This document shows, piece after piece, positions 1 to 8,876 of a DNA stretch of 64,000 nucleotides. Every line of letters starts with the position of its first letter. Position 1 is the stretch's first letter. Where the stretch lies: NCBI RefSeq assembly GCF_900094935.1, contig NZ_FMBA01000003.1, forward strand, positions 29,354 through 93,353, given 5' to 3'. The DNA comes from Gilliamella intestini. Its GTDB lineage: Bacteria; Pseudomonadota; Gammaproteobacteria; Enterobacterales; Orbaceae. A program made the position numbers and the translations under genes. Under the pieces are notes generated by a model. It ran no database searches. It was not told the DNA's origin and saw only the letters and a program-made list of their open reading frames with translations.

Positions 1-2
1 AA

Positions 3-470
3 ATTGAGATTGATCCTGCTTTTAAAGCTTTTATTCATTACGCCGAACAAAATAGTATTCCCGTTCACGTGGTGAGTGATGGGTTAGATTATGCCATTGA
101 GTTTATTTTAAAGCGTCATGGTATTGAGAATTTACCTATTTTTGCCAATAAACTGATGCATAATAATGCGCGTAGTTGGCGTCTTGAATTCCCTTACGCA
201 AATAAAAGCTGTATTAAGCAAAGTGGTAACTGCAAATGTAACCATGTTAAAAAACAACAGCACTTTACGCAGATTCTTTATGTTGGCGATGGTACGTCAG
301 ACTATTGCGTATCACATAATGTTGATTTTGTTTTTGCCAAAGATAAGCTCGTTAATTATTGTGAAAAAAATAAAATAGTACACCGTAAAATCACCAGCTT
401 TGCTGATGTAACTAACGCATTAAAACAGGCACAACAAAGGGTTATTCCTGTCATGATGGTAAAAGAATAA
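3..470 (+). CDS. MtnX-like HAD-IB family phosphatase, 3' part (5' end outside window)
   Basis: The reading frame is open from base 3, so the gene begins upstream of the window; an internal GTG at 69 is not a convincing start. The visible part has HAD-superfamily elements: VVSDG (second conserved Ser region) and GDGTSDYC (acidic Mg-binding loop), followed by VDFVFAK, as in MtnX-like phosphatases and the eukaryotic PHOSPHO1 relatives. The N-terminal DxDxT nucleophile motif is off the edge. It ends 9 bases before the alpha/beta hydrolase and probably shares its transcript. The family removes phosphate from small phosphorylated metabolites. The substrate here is unknown; a role in the surrounding cluster is inferred from position only. 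Confidence 0.75.
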   Translation: MEIDPAFKAFIHYAEQNSIPVHVVSDGLDYAIEFILKRHGIENLPIFANKLMHNNARSWRLEFPYANKSCIKQSGNCKCNHVKKQQHFTQILYVGDGTSDYCVSHNVDFVFAKDKLVNYCEKNKIVHRKITSFADVTNALKQAQQRVIPVMMVKE

Positions 471-479
471 GGAATTTTA

Positions 480-1313
480 ATGAGTAAAATTGAAGATTTA
501 TCTTACTTTCTACCTGGTAATAAAAACGGCGTGTTATTGATTCATGGTTTAACTGGCACTCCGAATGAAATGCGAATTTTAGCTAATGGTTTAAATAAAG
601 CAGGGTTTACCGTTTATGCCATTCAATTAGCTGGGCATTGTGGTACTGAAGAAGATCTGTGTAAAACAACATGGCAAGATTGGTATAAAAGCGTGCAAGA
701 TGGGGCTGATTATTTAGCACAGCATGTAGAGAATATGTTTGTAGCAGGTTTATCAATGGGGGCATTATTGGCACTAAAATTGGCCGCAGACAGACCTGAA
801 CAAATTAAAGGCGTTGGCGTGTTAGCACCGACATTTTGTTATGATGGTTGGAGTATGCCATTTTGGGCAAAAAAACTGTTTTTCTTACTGGTTTATTTTA
901 AGAAATTGGGTATTTTCCAAAAGAAAGTGTTTATTGAAAAACCACCTTACGGGCTTAAAGACGAGCGTATTCGGGCTGTGGTTTCTGAAAGTATGTTAAG
1001 TGGCGATGCGGCATCAGCAGGGCTTGCTGGTAACCCGTTTCCTGCACTTGCCGAAATGCAATTACTGGCAAAAGAGATGCGTCAGCAATTACCTAAAGTG
1101 ACATCACCCTGTTTAATTATGCATTCAGGTAATGATGATATTGCTAATATAGAAACCAATGCCAAATTAGTTGAAAAATCGGTATCAGGTCCAACAAAAT
1201 TAGTGGTATTAAATGATAGTTATCATTTAATTACCATTGATAGCCAACGCCGTGAAGTAATCAAAGAGTGCGCGTCGTTTTTTGATAATATTGCAGAAGG
1301 AATCAAAGCATAA
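480..1313 (+). CDS. Alpha/beta hydrolase (carboxylesterase/thioesterase-like)
   Basis: 277 aa, no signal peptide, so cytoplasmic. The fold is recognisable from the oxyanion-hole sequence HGLTGT near residue 22, the nucleophile elbow GLSMG with Ser92, an acidic residue at D219 or D220 (HSGNDD) and His249 (DSYHLITID), giving a complete Ser-Asp-His triad. It resembles short-chain carboxylesterases that hydrolyse esters or thioesters. Its stop overlaps the ATG of the next gene by one base (TAATG), so it is probably translationally coupled to the transporter pair downstream. Substrate unknown; it may release or trim the product of the cluster. Confidence 0.85.
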   Translation: MSKIEDLSYFLPGNKNGVLLIHGLTGTPNEMRILANGLNKAGFTVYAIQLAGHCGTEEDLCKTTWQDWYKSVQDGADYLAQHVENMFVAGLSMGALLALKLAADRPEQIKGVGVLAPTFCYDGWSMPFWAKKLFFLLVYFKKLGIFQKKVFIEKPPYGLKDERIRAVVSESMLSGDAASAGLAGNPFPALAEMQLLAKEMRQQLPKVTSPCLIMHSGNDDIANIETNAKLVEKSVSGPTKLVVLNDSYHLITIDSQRREVIKECASFFDNIAEGIKA

Positions 1314-1669
1314 TGTCGCCATTAGTTATCATTCTTTGGGTTAGTAATATCTGTTTTGATACATTAGGACAAGTTGCTTTTAAATTTGCCGCCATTGCTC
1401 CCAATAACCGCGATGGTTGGTACTATTGGTTAGATTTAGCTAAAAATAAGTGGATTTGGGTTGGCATTATCGCTTATGTAGCTGAATTTTTATTATGGTT
1501 GGCTTTTTTAACATTAGTACCGCTTTCGCAAGGCGTATTACTTGCTTCATTTAATATCATTACTATCATGCTAGTAGGTCGAGTAATTTTTAAGGAATTG
1601 CTAACCATTTATCGCTTAATTGGCATGCTATTAATCACAGCAGGCGTTATTTTTGTAGGAATGTCTTAA
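1313..1669 (+). CDS. Small multidrug resistance (SMR)-type membrane protein, first subunit
   Basis: 118 aa with four predicted transmembrane helices, the size of EmrE-type SMR transporters. The first helix reads CFDTLGQVAFKF. Aligned by eye with EmrE, its Asp stands where the essential Glu14 lies, so the proton/substrate-coupling carboxylate is kept as Asp. It starts inside the stop of the hydrolase gene and is followed after one base by a second SMR-like gene, suggesting a two-subunit (heterodimeric) transporter as in EbrAB, MdtJI or ArnEF. Likely an inner-membrane exporter of a product or intermediate of the cluster; the substrate is not determined. Confidence 0.8.
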   Translation: MSPLVIILWVSNICFDTLGQVAFKFAAIAPNNRDGWYYWLDLAKNKWIWVGIIAYVAEFLLWLAFLTLVPLSQGVLLASFNIITIMLVGRVIFKELLTIYRLIGMLLITAGVIFVGMS

Positions 1670-1670
1670 T

Positions 1671-2072
1671 ATGGCCAGATTTTATATCATTGGATTTACC
1701 GTATTGTTGTTTTTTGACACTATTGCACAGTGTAGTTTTAAATTAACTGCAATACATGCAGAACCATTAGCTATGAGCGTTGATTGGTTAGTTCGTGTAT
1801 TTACTAATCCATGGATTTATATCTCAATAGCTGGGTATATTTTAACTTTTTTTACTTGGATGACGTTACTAAAAAAAGCCCCTGTAGGCCCTGCTTTTGC
1901 AGCATCTCACTTTGAGGTTGTAACTGTTATGGTTGTTTCAATCTGGCTATTTCACGAACCAATTACATTATTCAAGTTAATTGGCACAATACTAATTATT
2001 TCTGGCATTCTTTTTTTAGCGTTAGCAGAAAGTAAATTATCTAAACAAGAGTCAAACAATCTTCAACGTTAA
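1671..2072 (+). CDS. Small multidrug resistance (SMR)-type membrane protein, second subunit
   Basis: 133 aa, four hydrophobic helices and a short polar tail (residues about 118-133). The first helix has FFDTIAQCSFKL, again with Asp at the EmrE Glu14 position, and it aligns along its length with the preceding protein. The ATG lies one base after the previous stop, so the two are co-translated. The pair probably forms an antiparallel heterodimer in the inner membrane. Last + strand gene of this cluster, followed by a stem-loop that separates it from the converging arginase-like gene. Confidence 0.8.
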   Translation: MARFYIIGFTVLLFFDTIAQCSFKLTAIHAEPLAMSVDWLVRVFTNPWIYISIAGYILTFFTWMTLLKKAPVGPAFAASHFEVVTVMVVSIWLFHEPITLFKLIGTILIISGILFLALAESKLSKQESNNLQR

Positions 2073-2086
2073 ATTCCAATATAGCA

Positions 2087-2140
2087 AGGAAAGTAGGTGA
2101 TTTTTATACTTAAACGCGTACTTTCCTGAAAATTTTTTAC
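2087..2140. terminator. Stem-loop between convergent genes, probably a bidirectional terminator
   Basis: AGGAAAGTA (2087-2095) and TACTTTCCT (2119-2127) are perfect 9-base inverted repeats with a 23-base loop, followed on the + strand by a T-rich run. The position between converging stops fits a terminator. The right arm is part of a sequence closely resembling the 3' end of gss at 33476 (see findings). Confidence 0.45.
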
Positions 2141-2146
2141 AAAAAT

Positions 2147-3019
2147 TTATACTGCTAATGCCTTTAATAACGTCAAATTAAGCTGATGTTGCTCTTGTTG
2201 CCAATTAACAAGGTTATTTGGTGATATGGTAGGTTGTTTATCAAGCGAACTAAGCAAACGCTTAAACCAATTTGCTGGCTGCCATATTGATAGTTCCCCC
2301 GTAATATCGCTACCGACAATTCTAGATTTAATTGAAGAAATAGTATCAAGTAGGTGGTAAGTTTGTAATCTACCTTGATCCCAGTTGGTGTGAATAACCT
2401 CTTCACTCAATACATCTTTATCAATCGAGACATAAACAGGCTGTGCGCTATGATATTGTTCTGATAGAAAGTTAGCAATAAGATCATCTGGTGTTGCAAA
2501 ATGTCGAAAAGCATGCCCTAAACCTATTTTTTTGGCCCATGTGACATTGACATCTAAGCTCCAATAGGTCAACTTTTTATGAAACAGTGGCGCCCATCGA
2601 TTTTCCCAAAAATGAGCAAGCCCAATATCATGAGAGGTAATACCAAGCACATGTACATGGCTCACAAAAGGCAAACTTGCCACATAACTTACCCATGATC
2701 CACAATGGATACCGAACAAATAACGCATATTGTCAGGATGATTATCAAAAATCACAACTTGAATCGGGTTATCAGCAGAATATTGCTTTGCTAAACGTTC
2801 AATAAGCAATAATGAAATATGATGAAAATCACCACTCCCCATTAGTACCGTACCATAACTTTCTGGTAAAAATTGCTGTAACACATTGTTAAATTGGTTA
2901 AACGTCTTTTTAGTACAGCCAAAACGAATTGTATCTTGCCACTGGGTAACATCAATTGTGTTAGCATAATCGATTTTACCAACACTTTGATCAAAGTTGA
3001 GAATAATAGGGCATGTCAT
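2147..3019 (-). CDS. Arginase/agmatinase-fold (ureohydrolase) family protein
   Basis: 290 aa, cytoplasmic. Ureohydrolase metal-site motifs are visible: GSGDFHH (61-67), FDNHPD (91-96, the DxHxD element) and SIDKD (198-202, the DxD element), followed by GSDITGE near 237-243. These are the expected ligands of a dinuclear Mn centre. The family hydrolyses guanidino or related C-N bonds in arginine, agmatine, guanidinobutyrate or formiminoglutamate. The canonical SFDxDxxDP motif is altered to SIDKDVLSEE, so the substrate is unlikely to be ordinary arginine. The start overlaps the stop of the FemAB-like gene by 4 bases (ATGA), showing an operon. Confidence 0.75.
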   Translation of the reverse strand: MTCPIILNFDQSVGKIDYANTIDVTQWQDTIRFGCTKKTFNQFNNVLQQFLPESYGTVLMGSGDFHHISLLLIERLAKQYSADNPIQVVIFDNHPDNMRYLFGIHCGSWVSYVASLPFVSHVHVLGITSHDIGLAHFWENRWAPLFHKKLTYWSLDVNVTWAKKIGLGHAFRHFATPDDLIANFLSEQYHSAQPVYVSIDKDVLSEEVIHTNWDQGRLQTYHLLDTISSIKSRIVGSDITGELSIWQPANWFKRLLSSLDKQPTISPNNLVNWQQEQHQLNLTLLKALAV

Positions 3020-4065
3020 GCTACTTTCTCCTTGTCACTTTCAAAATGACTAATCAATCTTCGTAATACAGCTCTTAATAATGGATTGCGAATATAAACT
3101 AAATGTTTTGTAAAGGTAAATTTTGCACCTAACGAAGCTTTTACTTCGGGATCAGTCCAACCTGCAATATAGTGACTAAAACCTTGCTGTAAAGCATATT
3201 CAAGATTAACAAACCAACTTACAAAATAGAGATTAAGCGCTCTAGCCTGTGGATAAACCATACCAATATATTTATCAACTAGCATATTATTAACCACAAA
3301 ACAAATATTATATCCAACCAATTTATCATCATGATAATAAGTTACAATATGCGCATTTTGGGTTTTGTTTTGTAATAGCTGAGTAAAAAAAGATTTAGTC
3401 AATAAATCAAAATGTATTTCGCTTTGCTGATAGACATTAAGATAAAGTTGGTAATACTCATCTATAACCGCTTGTTGGTAAAAACAATCATCACCACTAT
3501 GCAAAATATGAATGGCTAGCTTGTTGCGTGATTTTAGTTTTCGTCTAAAATTTTTACGTCGACTATACGAAAAACGAGAAAAAACTTCATCCATATCACT
3601 AAAATCAATCGGTACCCAAGCCAATGCTTGCCCTTCAACTTCGATAAAACCATTTTCTTTTAATGACGAAATAAAATGCATTGAATAATGGTTGTCTTTT
3701 TCGTTTAGTAAAGGGGATGCAACAGGAATATCTTTAACAATAAAAAAAGAATACTGCTTAGCATAAGCTGCTTTAAGGTGAGCAGCCAATTGATTCGCAT
3801 CAACGTTATCAGTTAATAATGCATATTCCGAAACAGTAGCACCAACAAAACAAGTATGGGGCTGTAAATAACGCCGCCATTTATTATAAAAAGGAAGTTT
3901 TTGAATTTTATGTCTGAAATCATCATCGGCAGTGGTCAAAAGATCAAACTTTGCTGAAAAAACAGGCACACCATCTACGCTAAGCCATGCTGAAAAACCT
4001 TGTGGAGGGTGCTCTAGAAAATTGCCTATTAATTCATTAGGTTCTAACTGATTGATGTATTTCAT
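3016..4065 (-). CDS. FemAB/GNAT-like acyl- or aminoacyl-transferase (DUF482-type)
   Basis: About 349 aa if translation begins at the ATG at 4065; a GTG at 4095 would add ten residues, and neither start has a strong ribosome site. No signal peptide. The C-terminal half has the basic segment SRRKNFRRKLKSRNK (about 167-181) and then an acetyltransferase-like core ending in HYIAGWTDPEVKASLGA, as in the family often labelled peptidoglycan biosynthesis/recognition (PF04339), related to FemAB and GNAT folds. Members are thought to transfer acyl or aminoacyl groups, but few are characterised. Sits between the aminotransferase and arginase-like genes. Confidence 0.7.
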   Translation of the reverse strand: MKYINQLEPNELIGNFLEHPPQGFSAWLSVDGVPVFSAKFDLLTTADDDFRHKIQKLPFYNKWRRYLQPHTCFVGATVSEYALLTDNVDANQLAAHLKAAYAKQYSFFIVKDIPVASPLLNEKDNHYSMHFISSLKENGFIEVEGQALAWVPIDFSDMDEVFSRFSYSRRKNFRRKLKSRNKLAIHILHSGDDCFYQQAVIDEYYQLYLNVYQQSEIHFDLLTKSFFTQLLQNKTQNAHIVTYYHDDKLVGYNICFVVNNMLVDKYIGMVYPQARALNLYFVSWFVNLEYALQQGFSHYIAGWTDPEVKASLGAKFTFTKHLVYIRNPLLRAVLRRLISHFESDKEKVA

Positions 4066-4096
4066 AATGTTCAAATATATAATTGGCTGTAACACG

Positions 4097-4124
4097 CAAG
4101 CCCGCCAATAGATGTGGCGGGGAC
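4097..4124. other. GC-rich stem-loop between aminotransferase and FemAB-like genes
   Basis: CCCGCC (4101-4106) and GGCGGG (4116-4121) form a strong short hairpin in an AT-rich background. There is no long T run after it on the - strand, so it may be a processing or attenuation hairpin inside the operon rather than a full terminator. Confidence 0.4.
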
Positions 4125-4137
4125 TTAAAATGAATGA

Positions 4138-5547
4138 TTAAAGTTCTTTTTTAGCTCGTGTAATTAATTGATCAAGAAGCTCAATACCTTGATCAATCTC
4201 TTGACGAGAAATATGTAATGATGGCGCAAAAGTAATCACATTTTTATAGTAACCACCAATATCAAGCACCAAACCCATTTTGGTACCTTTCCAATCAAGA
4301 TCACCTGACATACCAATATCAACCATTTTGTCAACAAGTGCTTTATTGGCTGTAAAACCATCTTCTGTACAAATTTCTGCACGAAGCGCTAAACCTAAAC
4401 CATCAACTTCACCGATCTCTTTGTGTTTTTTCTCAAGTGTTTTTAAGCCTTCAAGGAAATAAGCACCACTATCCATTACCATTTTTTCGTAATCAGTTTC
4501 AGAAGTCATTTTTAATACTTCAAGACCAACTGCCGTACCTAATGGGTTTGATGCAAATGTTGAATGTGTTGAACCAACTGGGAATACCTCAGGGTTAATT
4601 AATTCTTCACGCGCCCATAAACCACCAAGCGGGTTAAGACCATTAGTTAACGCTTTAGCAAAAACCACCACATCAGGCTTAACATCAAAGTGTTCAATTG
4701 ACCAAAGCTTACCAGTACGATAAAAGCCCATTTGGATTTCATCAACCACCAATAAAATACCATACTGATCTAAAACCTTTTTAAGGCCTTTAAAATAATT
4801 ACGAGGAGGAACTATATAACCACCTGTTGCTTGTAAAGGCTCAGCATAGAATGCAGCGTATTCTGCTTGCCCAACTTTTGGATCCCAAACACCATGGTAT
4901 TCAGTTTCAAACAGGCGTGCAAACTCAGCGACTAAATGTTCGCCATATTCTTCAGCAGTCATACCTTTAGGACGACGGAAAGGATATGGGAACGGAACAA
5001 ACATCGCTCGATCACCAAAATGACCATAACGACGACGGTAACGATAACTTGATGTGATTGATGAGGCGCCAAGTGTACGGCCGTGGTATCCACCTTGGAA
5101 AGCAAACATTAGTGATTTACCACCTGTTGCATTACGCACTACTTTTAACGAGTCTTCAATACACTGTGAACCCCCTACATTGAAATGTACCCGCCCTTCA
5201 TAACCAAATCGCTTTTCCATACCTTGGGCAATGGTTTTGGCTAATTCAATTTTTGTAGGATGTAAATATTGGCTAGCGCATTGTGGTAAGGTATCAATTT
5301 GCTTTTTAAGAACATTGTTTAAGCGTTCATTGGCATAACCAAAGTTACATGCTGAGTACCACATTTGTAGATCAAGGAAAGCTTTACCTTCTTTGTCATA
5401 CATGTAGCTACCTTCACAACCGTCAAAGATTTTTGGTGGCTCAACATAATGTACGGTATCACCAAAAGAGCAATATTTCGCTTCATCAGCTAACAATGTA
5501 GCATCATTAGGACGACTGTTAGTCATTTCTAAAGTTGGTTTACTCAT
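4138..5547 (-). CDS. Class III PLP-dependent aminotransferase
   Basis: 469 aa, the usual length for fold-type I class III (ornithine/acetylornithine/omega) aminotransferases. Visible: the cofactor glycine/aromatic segment GGYHGRTLGASS (152-163), DEIQMGF (269-275) whose Asp contacts the pyridine nitrogen, and FAKALTNG with Lys298 as the Schiff-base lysine. It should move an amino group between an amine or amino acid and a keto acid. Substrate unknown; similar proteins are often annotated only as aspartate aminotransferase family. First gene of the - strand operon with the FemAB- and arginase-like genes. Confidence 0.85.
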   Translation of the reverse strand: MSKPTLEMTNSRPNDATLLADEAKYCSFGDTVHYVEPPKIFDGCEGSYMYDKEGKAFLDLQMWYSACNFGYANERLNNVLKKQIDTLPQCASQYLHPTKIELAKTIAQGMEKRFGYEGRVHFNVGGSQCIEDSLKVVRNATGGKSLMFAFQGGYHGRTLGASSITSSYRYRRRYGHFGDRAMFVPFPYPFRRPKGMTAEEYGEHLVAEFARLFETEYHGVWDPKVGQAEYAAFYAEPLQATGGYIVPPRNYFKGLKKVLDQYGILLVVDEIQMGFYRTGKLWSIEHFDVKPDVVVFAKALTNGLNPLGGLWAREELINPEVFPVGSTHSTFASNPLGTAVGLEVLKMTSETDYEKMVMDSGAYFLEGLKTLEKKHKEIGEVDGLGLALRAEICTEDGFTANKALVDKMVDIGMSGDLDWKGTKMGLVLDIGGYYKNVITFAPSLHISRQEIDQGIELLDQLITRAKKEL

Positions 5548-5715
5548 AATTTATCTCACTAATCAATATTCAAATACAATAAAATGTGGCATTATTATTC
5601 AAGAAATTTGCTTGTTACAATGTACAGTTAATGTATAGATTGTGTGACGATTAGCTAAACAATTAAATCTTATTAATTTGTAATAAACATTCACTTTTTA
5701 TATAAGCATAAAAAA

Positions 5716-6465
5716 ATGAAAAAAATACTTTGTGGACTTTCTATTTTATCTATAACCACTTTAGGAACTGCACAGTTTGCATTAGCTGAGCCAACTTCCC
5801 TTGGTTTAGGCATGGGTTGGGCAAATTCACCTTATAAAAATTATAATGATAATTATTACCCTATTCCTCATATCGATTATAACAATGGGCTATTTTTTAT
5901 TGATGATTTATCTGCTGGCGTTTATGCTTATAATACTGATAATCAAAGCGTCTCAATTGGTGCTCGCTACTTATCTAATGAATTTAAACCACACAATTCA
6001 GATAATCACCAATTAAGGCAACTTAATAGCCGTCACTCAACATTACTGGCAGAAATAGAATATTCTATTGTGACCAATTGGGGAGTGGTTTCTAGTAGTA
6101 TCGGCGCTGATGTATTAAACGAAAGTGATAGTGTTTTAGCTAATGCCGATTATACTGTCCCTTATATGCAGGGTAATTTAATTATAGCACCGTCTATTGG
6201 TATAAATTGGGCTAATAGTAAACATAATGATTATTATTATGGCGTTTCGTATAAAGAATCGTCTCGTTCAAAATTACAATACTTTAATGCAGGCAGTTCA
6301 TTAACACCTTATGCCGAAATAGCTGCGCAATATTCATTAACCAAAAATATAGCGACTTTTGGCGGTATTCATATCGACAAATTAACTGGTGATGCGGCAA
6401 GTAGTCCTATGGTTGACAATAGTGCTATCACTTCGGTTTATATGGGGTTATCTTATAACTTTTAA
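5716..6465 (+). CDS. MipA/OmpV family outer-membrane protein
   Basis: 249 aa with a signal peptide of about 24 residues ending ALA. The mature part has alternating aromatic/polar beta strands and ends in a C-terminal Phe (MGLSYNF), typical of outer-membrane barrels. Length and pattern match MipA/OmpV, which in E. coli links the lytic transglycosylase MltA to PBP1B; whether that holds here is unknown. Monocistronic: it diverges from the aminotransferase and is followed by a separate rdgC. Confidence 0.8.
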   Translation: MKKILCGLSILSITTLGTAQFALAEPTSLGLGMGWANSPYKNYNDNYYPIPHIDYNNGLFFIDDLSAGVYAYNTDNQSVSIGARYLSNEFKPHNSDNHQLRQLNSRHSTLLAEIEYSIVTNWGVVSSSIGADVLNESDSVLANADYTVPYMQGNLIIAPSIGINWANSKHNDYYYGVSYKESSRSKLQYFNAGSSLTPYAEIAAQYSLTKNIATFGGIHIDKLTGDAASSPMVDNSAITSVYMGLSYNF

Positions 6466-6581
6466 TTAATATTGATTGATACTCAATATCAAAATCATAA
6501 TAGCAACACTTACAATAATCAGTAATTGCTGTTTAAATGAAATAAAATCTTTATTACAAAAAATTCAGGAAATAGAAAAGT

Positions 6582-7490
6582 ATGCTTTGGTTTAAAAATG
6601 CCATAATTTACCAACTTAATAACGACACGTTACTTAATAAAGATGCAATAGAAAAAGCACTAAAGTCTCACCCTTTTACTCCATGTGGTAATTTAGACAC
6701 CACAAAAATGGGCTGGGTTTCGCCTTATCATGATAATAATCAAGAGGATTTTATAGTTGATATGCAAGGGCATTTATTATTACGGATAAAAAAAGAAACA
6801 AAAATATTACCCGCCCCCGTAATAAAACAAGCTTTACTAGAAAAAATCGATAAACAAGAACAAGCACTAAGCAGAAAACTAACTAAAAATGAAAAAGCCA
6901 CTTTAAAAGATGAAGTTATGATTGATCTAATGCCTAGGGCTTTTAGTAAATATAATCACTATTGGTTATGGCTCGACACCAATAATAAACGCATTGTTGT
7001 TGATTGCAGTAGCTTTAAACAATCAGAAGATATCTTAGCTATTTTGCGTAAAGAGCTTGGCTCGCTTGCATTAACGCCGTTATCTATTGATAAACCACTT
7101 GAACAAATCATGACGACTTGGGTTAAAGAAAATCTGAATTTTCCACCCTTTATATTAGGCGATCAAGCCGAACTAAAAGATCCTCTTGAAGGAAATGGAA
7201 TTATCAGCTGCAAAAATCAAGAAATCACCAGTGATGAAATGCGTGTTCATTTCGATTCTGGCAAATGGATCACTAAAATTAAAATTATCGATGAAAGAGG
7301 CGTCAGCTTTATTGTTAATAGTGATTTAACTTTTAAACGAATTAAATTTGATTCGGTTATTTTAGATGAAAATGAAGATATCGGTTCAGATGAGTTTGAT
7401 AAAAGACTTGAAGCTGACTTCTTTATTATGGCTAATTCATTAGCCAATACCATTAATGACTTTTATATAACCATTAACAAAATGATTTGA
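6582..7490 (+). CDS. rdgC: Recombination-associated protein RdgC
   Basis: 302 aa, essentially the length of E. coli RdgC (303). The N-terminus MLWFKNAIIYQLN and the segments CGNLDTTKMGWVSPY and LLLRIKKETKILPAPVIKQ are characteristic. RdgC is a ring-forming DNA-binding protein that restrains RecA-dependent recombination. AGGAAATAGAAAAGT precedes the ATG, giving a reasonable ribosome site. Single-gene unit between mipA and ompA. Confidence 0.93.
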   Translation: MLWFKNAIIYQLNNDTLLNKDAIEKALKSHPFTPCGNLDTTKMGWVSPYHDNNQEDFIVDMQGHLLLRIKKETKILPAPVIKQALLEKIDKQEQALSRKLTKNEKATLKDEVMIDLMPRAFSKYNHYWLWLDTNNKRIVVDCSSFKQSEDILAILRKELGSLALTPLSIDKPLEQIMTTWVKENLNFPPFILGDQAELKDPLEGNGIISCKNQEITSDEMRVHFDSGKWITKIKIIDERGVSFIVNSDLTFKRIKFDSVILDENEDIGSDEFDKRLEADFFIMANSLANTINDFYITINKMI

Positions 7491-7683
7491 TAAAATTATT
7501 TAAATATTTTTTATTAGATAGCAATAACTATAGATTTGCCTATTATCTATGCTATACTACGCAACAGATTATGGGTAACATAATTATATAAAAATAAGTA
7601 ATTGTTCTTTTTATTTAAAGTAAATTTTAAACAATAAAGAAATTAAACATCGTCTATAACAACATTTAAGTTGAGGCAATAAA

Positions 7684-8769
7684 ATGAAAAAAACTACTCT
7701 AGCTCTAGCGATTGCAGTTGCAAGTTTAACAGCTAATGCGGCATATGAAAATAACTCTTTTTATGCAGGTGCTAAATTAGGTTGGTCAGAACTTTATCGT
7801 TTAGATGCAAATAGAGTTCGCGTATGGGATAACGTCGGAGTCAGCACTTCAGATCGCAGCAATGTCGCTGGAGGTGCTTTCCTTGGTTTCCAAGCAAACC
7901 CTTATTTAGCATTTGAATTAGGCTACGATTGGTTAGGATCTGCTAAATATAAAAGATCTTTCCATTATGCAGGTAAAAACTATGATCTAGGTCATAGCAA
8001 AGTATCTGCTCAAGGCGTATCTTTAACTGGTAAATTGAGCTACCCTATCATTGACGGTCTAGATATCTATGGCCGTGCAGGTGGTATGGTCACTATCGCT
8101 AAATGGAAAAATGGCGGTTTAGTAAAAAAATACGAAAAACTTGATCATGGTTCAAAAACAGACGTTTCTCCTGTTTATGCTTTAGGTGTTGATTATCGTT
8201 TAACTGACGATTTATCAACTCGTTTAGAATACCAATACGTGCAACATATTCACACTAAAACTGACGCATCTCCAGATGCGGGTACTGTAAGCTTAGGTGT
8301 TACTTACCGTTTAGCAACATTAGATACACCAGCTCCAGTTGAATTAAAAACTGAAGTAAAACGTTATGTATTAAATGAAGACGTGCTATTTGCTTATGCA
8401 AAAGCTGACTTAAAAGCTGAAGGTCGTCAAGCATTAGATAACTTATTAACAAATCTTATTAAAATCAACCCAACTGAAAGCGCAGTAGTGGTAATTGGCC
8501 ATACTGACCGTATTGGTTCAGAGAGCTATAACCAAAAATTATCAGAACAACGGGCTCACTCAGTAATGAAATACTTAGTTGAAAAAGGTGTTCCTGCTAA
8601 TCTAATTAGTGCTCGTGGTGTGGGTAAATCTCAACCTGTTACTGGTACTAAATGTAATGCACTTCGTGGCGCTAACTTAAAAGCATGTTTAGCACCAGAT
8701 CGTCGTGTTGAAATTGAAGTTAAAGCACGTAACATTCAAGAAGTTCAAGTAACTAATTCAACAAAATAA
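7684..8769 (+). CDS. ompA: OmpA-family outer-membrane porin / peptidoglycan anchor
   Basis: 361 aa. Signal peptide of about 19 residues ending ANA, then an eight-stranded barrel domain to about residue 205, a short proline-containing linker and a C-terminal OmpA domain (from NEDVLFAYAKADL to the end). Peptidoglycan-binding features are visible: GHTDRIGSESYNQKLSEQRA and DRRVEIEV. Two cysteines (CNALRGANLKAC) can form the disulphide seen in enterobacterial OmpA. The long A/T-rich leader from 7491 fits a heavily expressed, post-transcriptionally controlled mRNA; no other gene lies in that leader. Confidence 0.93.
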   Translation: MKKTTLALAIAVASLTANAAYENNSFYAGAKLGWSELYRLDANRVRVWDNVGVSTSDRSNVAGGAFLGFQANPYLAFELGYDWLGSAKYKRSFHYAGKNYDLGHSKVSAQGVSLTGKLSYPIIDGLDIYGRAGGMVTIAKWKNGGLVKKYEKLDHGSKTDVSPVYALGVDYRLTDDLSTRLEYQYVQHIHTKTDASPDAGTVSLGVTYRLATLDTPAPVELKTEVKRYVLNEDVLFAYAKADLKAEGRQALDNLLTNLIKINPTESAVVVIGHTDRIGSESYNQKLSEQRAHSVMKYLVEKGVPANLISARGVGKSQPVTGTKCNALRGANLKACLAPDRRVEIEVKARNIQEVQVTNSTK

Positions 8770-8794
8770 TCTTTGTTTTTAGTTATTCATTAAG

Positions 8795-8819
8795 ACCCGG
8801 TTAAAAGCCGGGTTTTTTA
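8795..8819 (+). terminator. Rho-independent terminator of ompA
   Basis: ACCCGG (8795-8800) pairs with CCGGGT (8808-8813), followed by a run of T, 26 bases after the ompA stop. Confidence 0.9.
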
Positions 8820-8867
8820 TCTCTTTTTTGTTAACAACTAAATTATATATTGACTTAGATCTACAAA

Positions 8868-8876
8868 TTATCCACA
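8868..8876 (+). promoter_or_regulatory. Consensus DnaA box upstream of dnaA
   Basis: TTATCCACA is a perfect 9-base DnaA box, 56 bases before the dnaA start and just upstream of a TATAAT (8885-8890). This is the classic place for DnaA autorepression. I see only one clear box here, so it is not by itself evidence of oriC. Confidence 0.75.
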
